This document shows positions 61,925 through 64,000 of a stretch of 64,000 bases of DNA, piece by piece. The notes under the pieces were generated by a model, which worked only from the letters and a program-made list of their open reading frames with translations, was not told where the DNA came from and made no database searches. The translations under genes and the position numbers were made by a program. The stretch covers positions 33,308,176 through 33,372,175 of the forward strand of contig OZ022242.1 of assembly GCA_963978895.1 (NCBI GenBank), in the 5' to 3' direction. This stretch comes from Erpobdella octoculata. Lineage: Eukaryota; Annelida; Clitellata; Hirudinida; Erpobdellidae. Every line of letters starts with the position of its first letter. Position 1 is the stretch's first letter.

Positions 61925-62954
61925 GACCTTCCGACGTAGGAGGGGGTGGGGCTGGTTAGATGAGATAAACCATCTATAGACAACCCTCGCCAAGAGCGAT
62001 GGAGTACTCGATCTTTCTTCATCGCTAAGTCCTGATCTGAAACGTTAATACTATTACCACGGCGGTAGGCGATCCATCTGAAATCAGCACCAGTCGTTTA
62101 TTTACCAGGTGTTTATTTCCATTTAACTGGAATCGTATTTGACGAAAATACTTTTCTATACATTCATTTCTTTATTTGCAAATAATCATCTATGACTCTT
62201 TATTGAAACCAAATTCTTGATTATCTCGCCACTGACCCCTCCTTCCCCCCTTCCTTCCCACAGCATCTCTCCGCCCTTCGCTCTTTATCAGTAAAAAAAA
62301 CTTTGCTTCACTTAGCATGCCACATAAGATTTTCACATTTTCATTGTAAATTTGATACATTACGACTTCTTTATTTGTTTGTTTTTTTGTATTATGTTTG
62401 TATCTTATTATCCTGTTATTGTTTCTAACGTGTTATCAGTTTTACTGCGTAGGACTTCCCCTTTTGGCTATATTTTAAAACTTGTTTGAACTTTTCGAGG
62501 ACGTCACATCTGTGTCTTGCCCCTGTCCAATTTCAGACCATCATCATCATCATCACAATTACTATCATCATCATCATCACTATCATCATCATCATTATTA
62601 TCAGTATCAGTATCATCATCGTTGTCACTATTGCAATATTGTTGTTACCCCCAATCAATGGTGTAGCAAGGAATTGTCAAAAGGGGTTGACAACTGAGCC
62701 GCCGATGGCCTGCTAGGGTATCAAAAAAAATTGAAGCTTAAAATTGAAACAGACACGTTTGGTGATAATTTTACACTTTTATTAAAATCAACAGCCAATC
62801 TGTTCGAAGTAGAAATTTTACAAGTTTATTTATTTAGCCTTCAAAAAAATATTGATGCAGTTTCTATGGAATATTTAAAAAATGCTGAGACAGTACAATT
62901 ATCAATATGTCACCATGAATCATATTGATTTTTTATCCTATTTTTGGGTCAACA

Positions 62955-63150
62955 AAGGGAAGGTTTCAACCCCCAAACAGACTACCCCAGGGAAGATTTG
63001 AACCCCAAACCCACTACCCCAGGTAAGGTTTGAACCATCAATCAACACCCGGGGAAAAGTTTCAACCCCTAAACACACCGCCCCAGGGAAATTTTTAACC
63101 CCTAAACACGCCAGCCCAAGAAAAGTTTCAACCCCTAAACATACCACCTC
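62955..63150. repeat. Tandem repeat, about 33 bp x 6 (GTTTCAACCCCTAAAC type)
   Basis: Degenerate units of the form AAGGTTTCAACCCCCAAACA plus CACTACCCCAGGG. Confidence 0.9.
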
Positions 63151-63748
63151 ATCTAAGCAACGCTACTGTTCACCATCACAATCACTATTGTCATAACACC
63201 ATTATTAACCGTCATTGAACTACGCCGAAACATCGAATGCTGCAGTACCACTCTCTCCCATCGACCACCTTCGTCATCATAGTTTTGACATCCACGGCTT
63301 TAGTCACCAAAAGCCTAGCGATTACAAACGACTGACCATTCTTGAGTGTCACCAAGGTGCTTGCTTACTTACTGCAGAACAGGTTATCGCTTCCCTCTGG
63401 TCGTCGTTTATGTACAAATCTTGGAACATAGTTAAGAGAGTTTGTTTGTCGCCTGTTGCTCATTGTAATTTTTTTTCTTCTCATTTCTCATATATATTCG
63501 TGTCGGCTTCACGCGACGCTGACCACATCGGCTTCACGCGACGCTGACGACATCGGCTTCACGGATCGTAGCTTTACGATTACACGGACATTCACACTCG
63601 CTCCAAGCATCGTCATATTCACGTAGTCATTTCGTTCACTTTTCGTTTCTAACACGACTGATCGTCGAATCCTCTTATTCAGAACATTTCATCATTTTTT
63701 ATCTTGGTTTATTTCATTTTACTGGTGGTATTAGCATAAAATCGTTAG

Positions 63749-63866
<118 letters not shown>

Positions 63867-64000
63867 TTGTTTCGTTTTGTTAGATAAGCGATCTTCGCTG
63901 ATTATATCCGAGCGATTGAGTATTCCAACCTCTTTTTGTTATCTACGATTTAATACCATGATATGATTTTCTAATGAGAATAATATGTCATTATTGTAAT

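Noticed and set aside
63215..63547. 110-codon frame in the 3' flank
   Set aside because: No recognisable domain, and it runs into a local 24-bp repeat; cannot be told from chance.

Overview
The window is eukaryotic nuclear DNA from an invertebrate animal. It is AT-rich, crowded with microsatellites and small repeats, and carries one large gene split by GT-AG introns. No bacterial, viral or organellar genes are visible. A lophotrochozoan (annelid, leech-like, or mollusc) is the best guess, from the divergence of the encoded protein and the repeat style. That placement is inference and is not certain.

The gene is a LAR-type (type IIa) receptor protein tyrosine phosphatase on the + strand. I assembled 33 coding exons by hand, from the ATG at 11264 to the TAA ending at 61202. 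The joined reading frame is 5613 nt (1870 codons plus stop), and every intron phase matches across its junction. The protein order is: signal peptide; Ig1, Ig2, Ig3; seven recognisable fibronectin type III domains; the LAR juxtamembrane ectodomain; one transmembrane helix; a short basic linker; an active-type phosphatase domain D1 (WPD loop, [10 protein letters not shown]); and a D2 domain with the usual LAR pseudophosphatase changes (KNRL, WPE). Such receptors sit in growth cones and presynaptic membranes, bind heparan-sulphate proteoglycans and synaptic organisers through the Ig domains, and signal through D1, with D2 as regulator and scaffold.

Layout: 1-10.7 kb is 5' flank with many simple repeats and no supported gene. 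10.7-11.37 kb holds a possible core promoter, 5'UTR and the signal-peptide exon. 11.37-21.6 kb is intron 1, with two related mobile-element-like repeats, one a large palindrome. 21.6-29.8 kb encodes Ig1-Ig3 and FN1. 34.4-35.0 kb encodes FN2. 35.0-43.2 kb is intron 9, with the only assembly gap (200 N); the expected FN3 is missing here. 43.2-50.4 kb encodes the remaining FN domains. 50.6-51.6 kb is a fold-back element. 52.0-61.2 kb encodes the juxtamembrane, transmembrane and phosphatase regions. 61.2-64 kb is 3'UTR and 3' flank.

I found no evidence for a wholly new gene system. The most unusual structures are the palindromic repeat elements with internal satellites, microsatellites abutting splice sites, and departures of the receptor from vertebrate LAR: one FN domain absent, no polybasic cleavage site, and no lysine cluster in Ig1.
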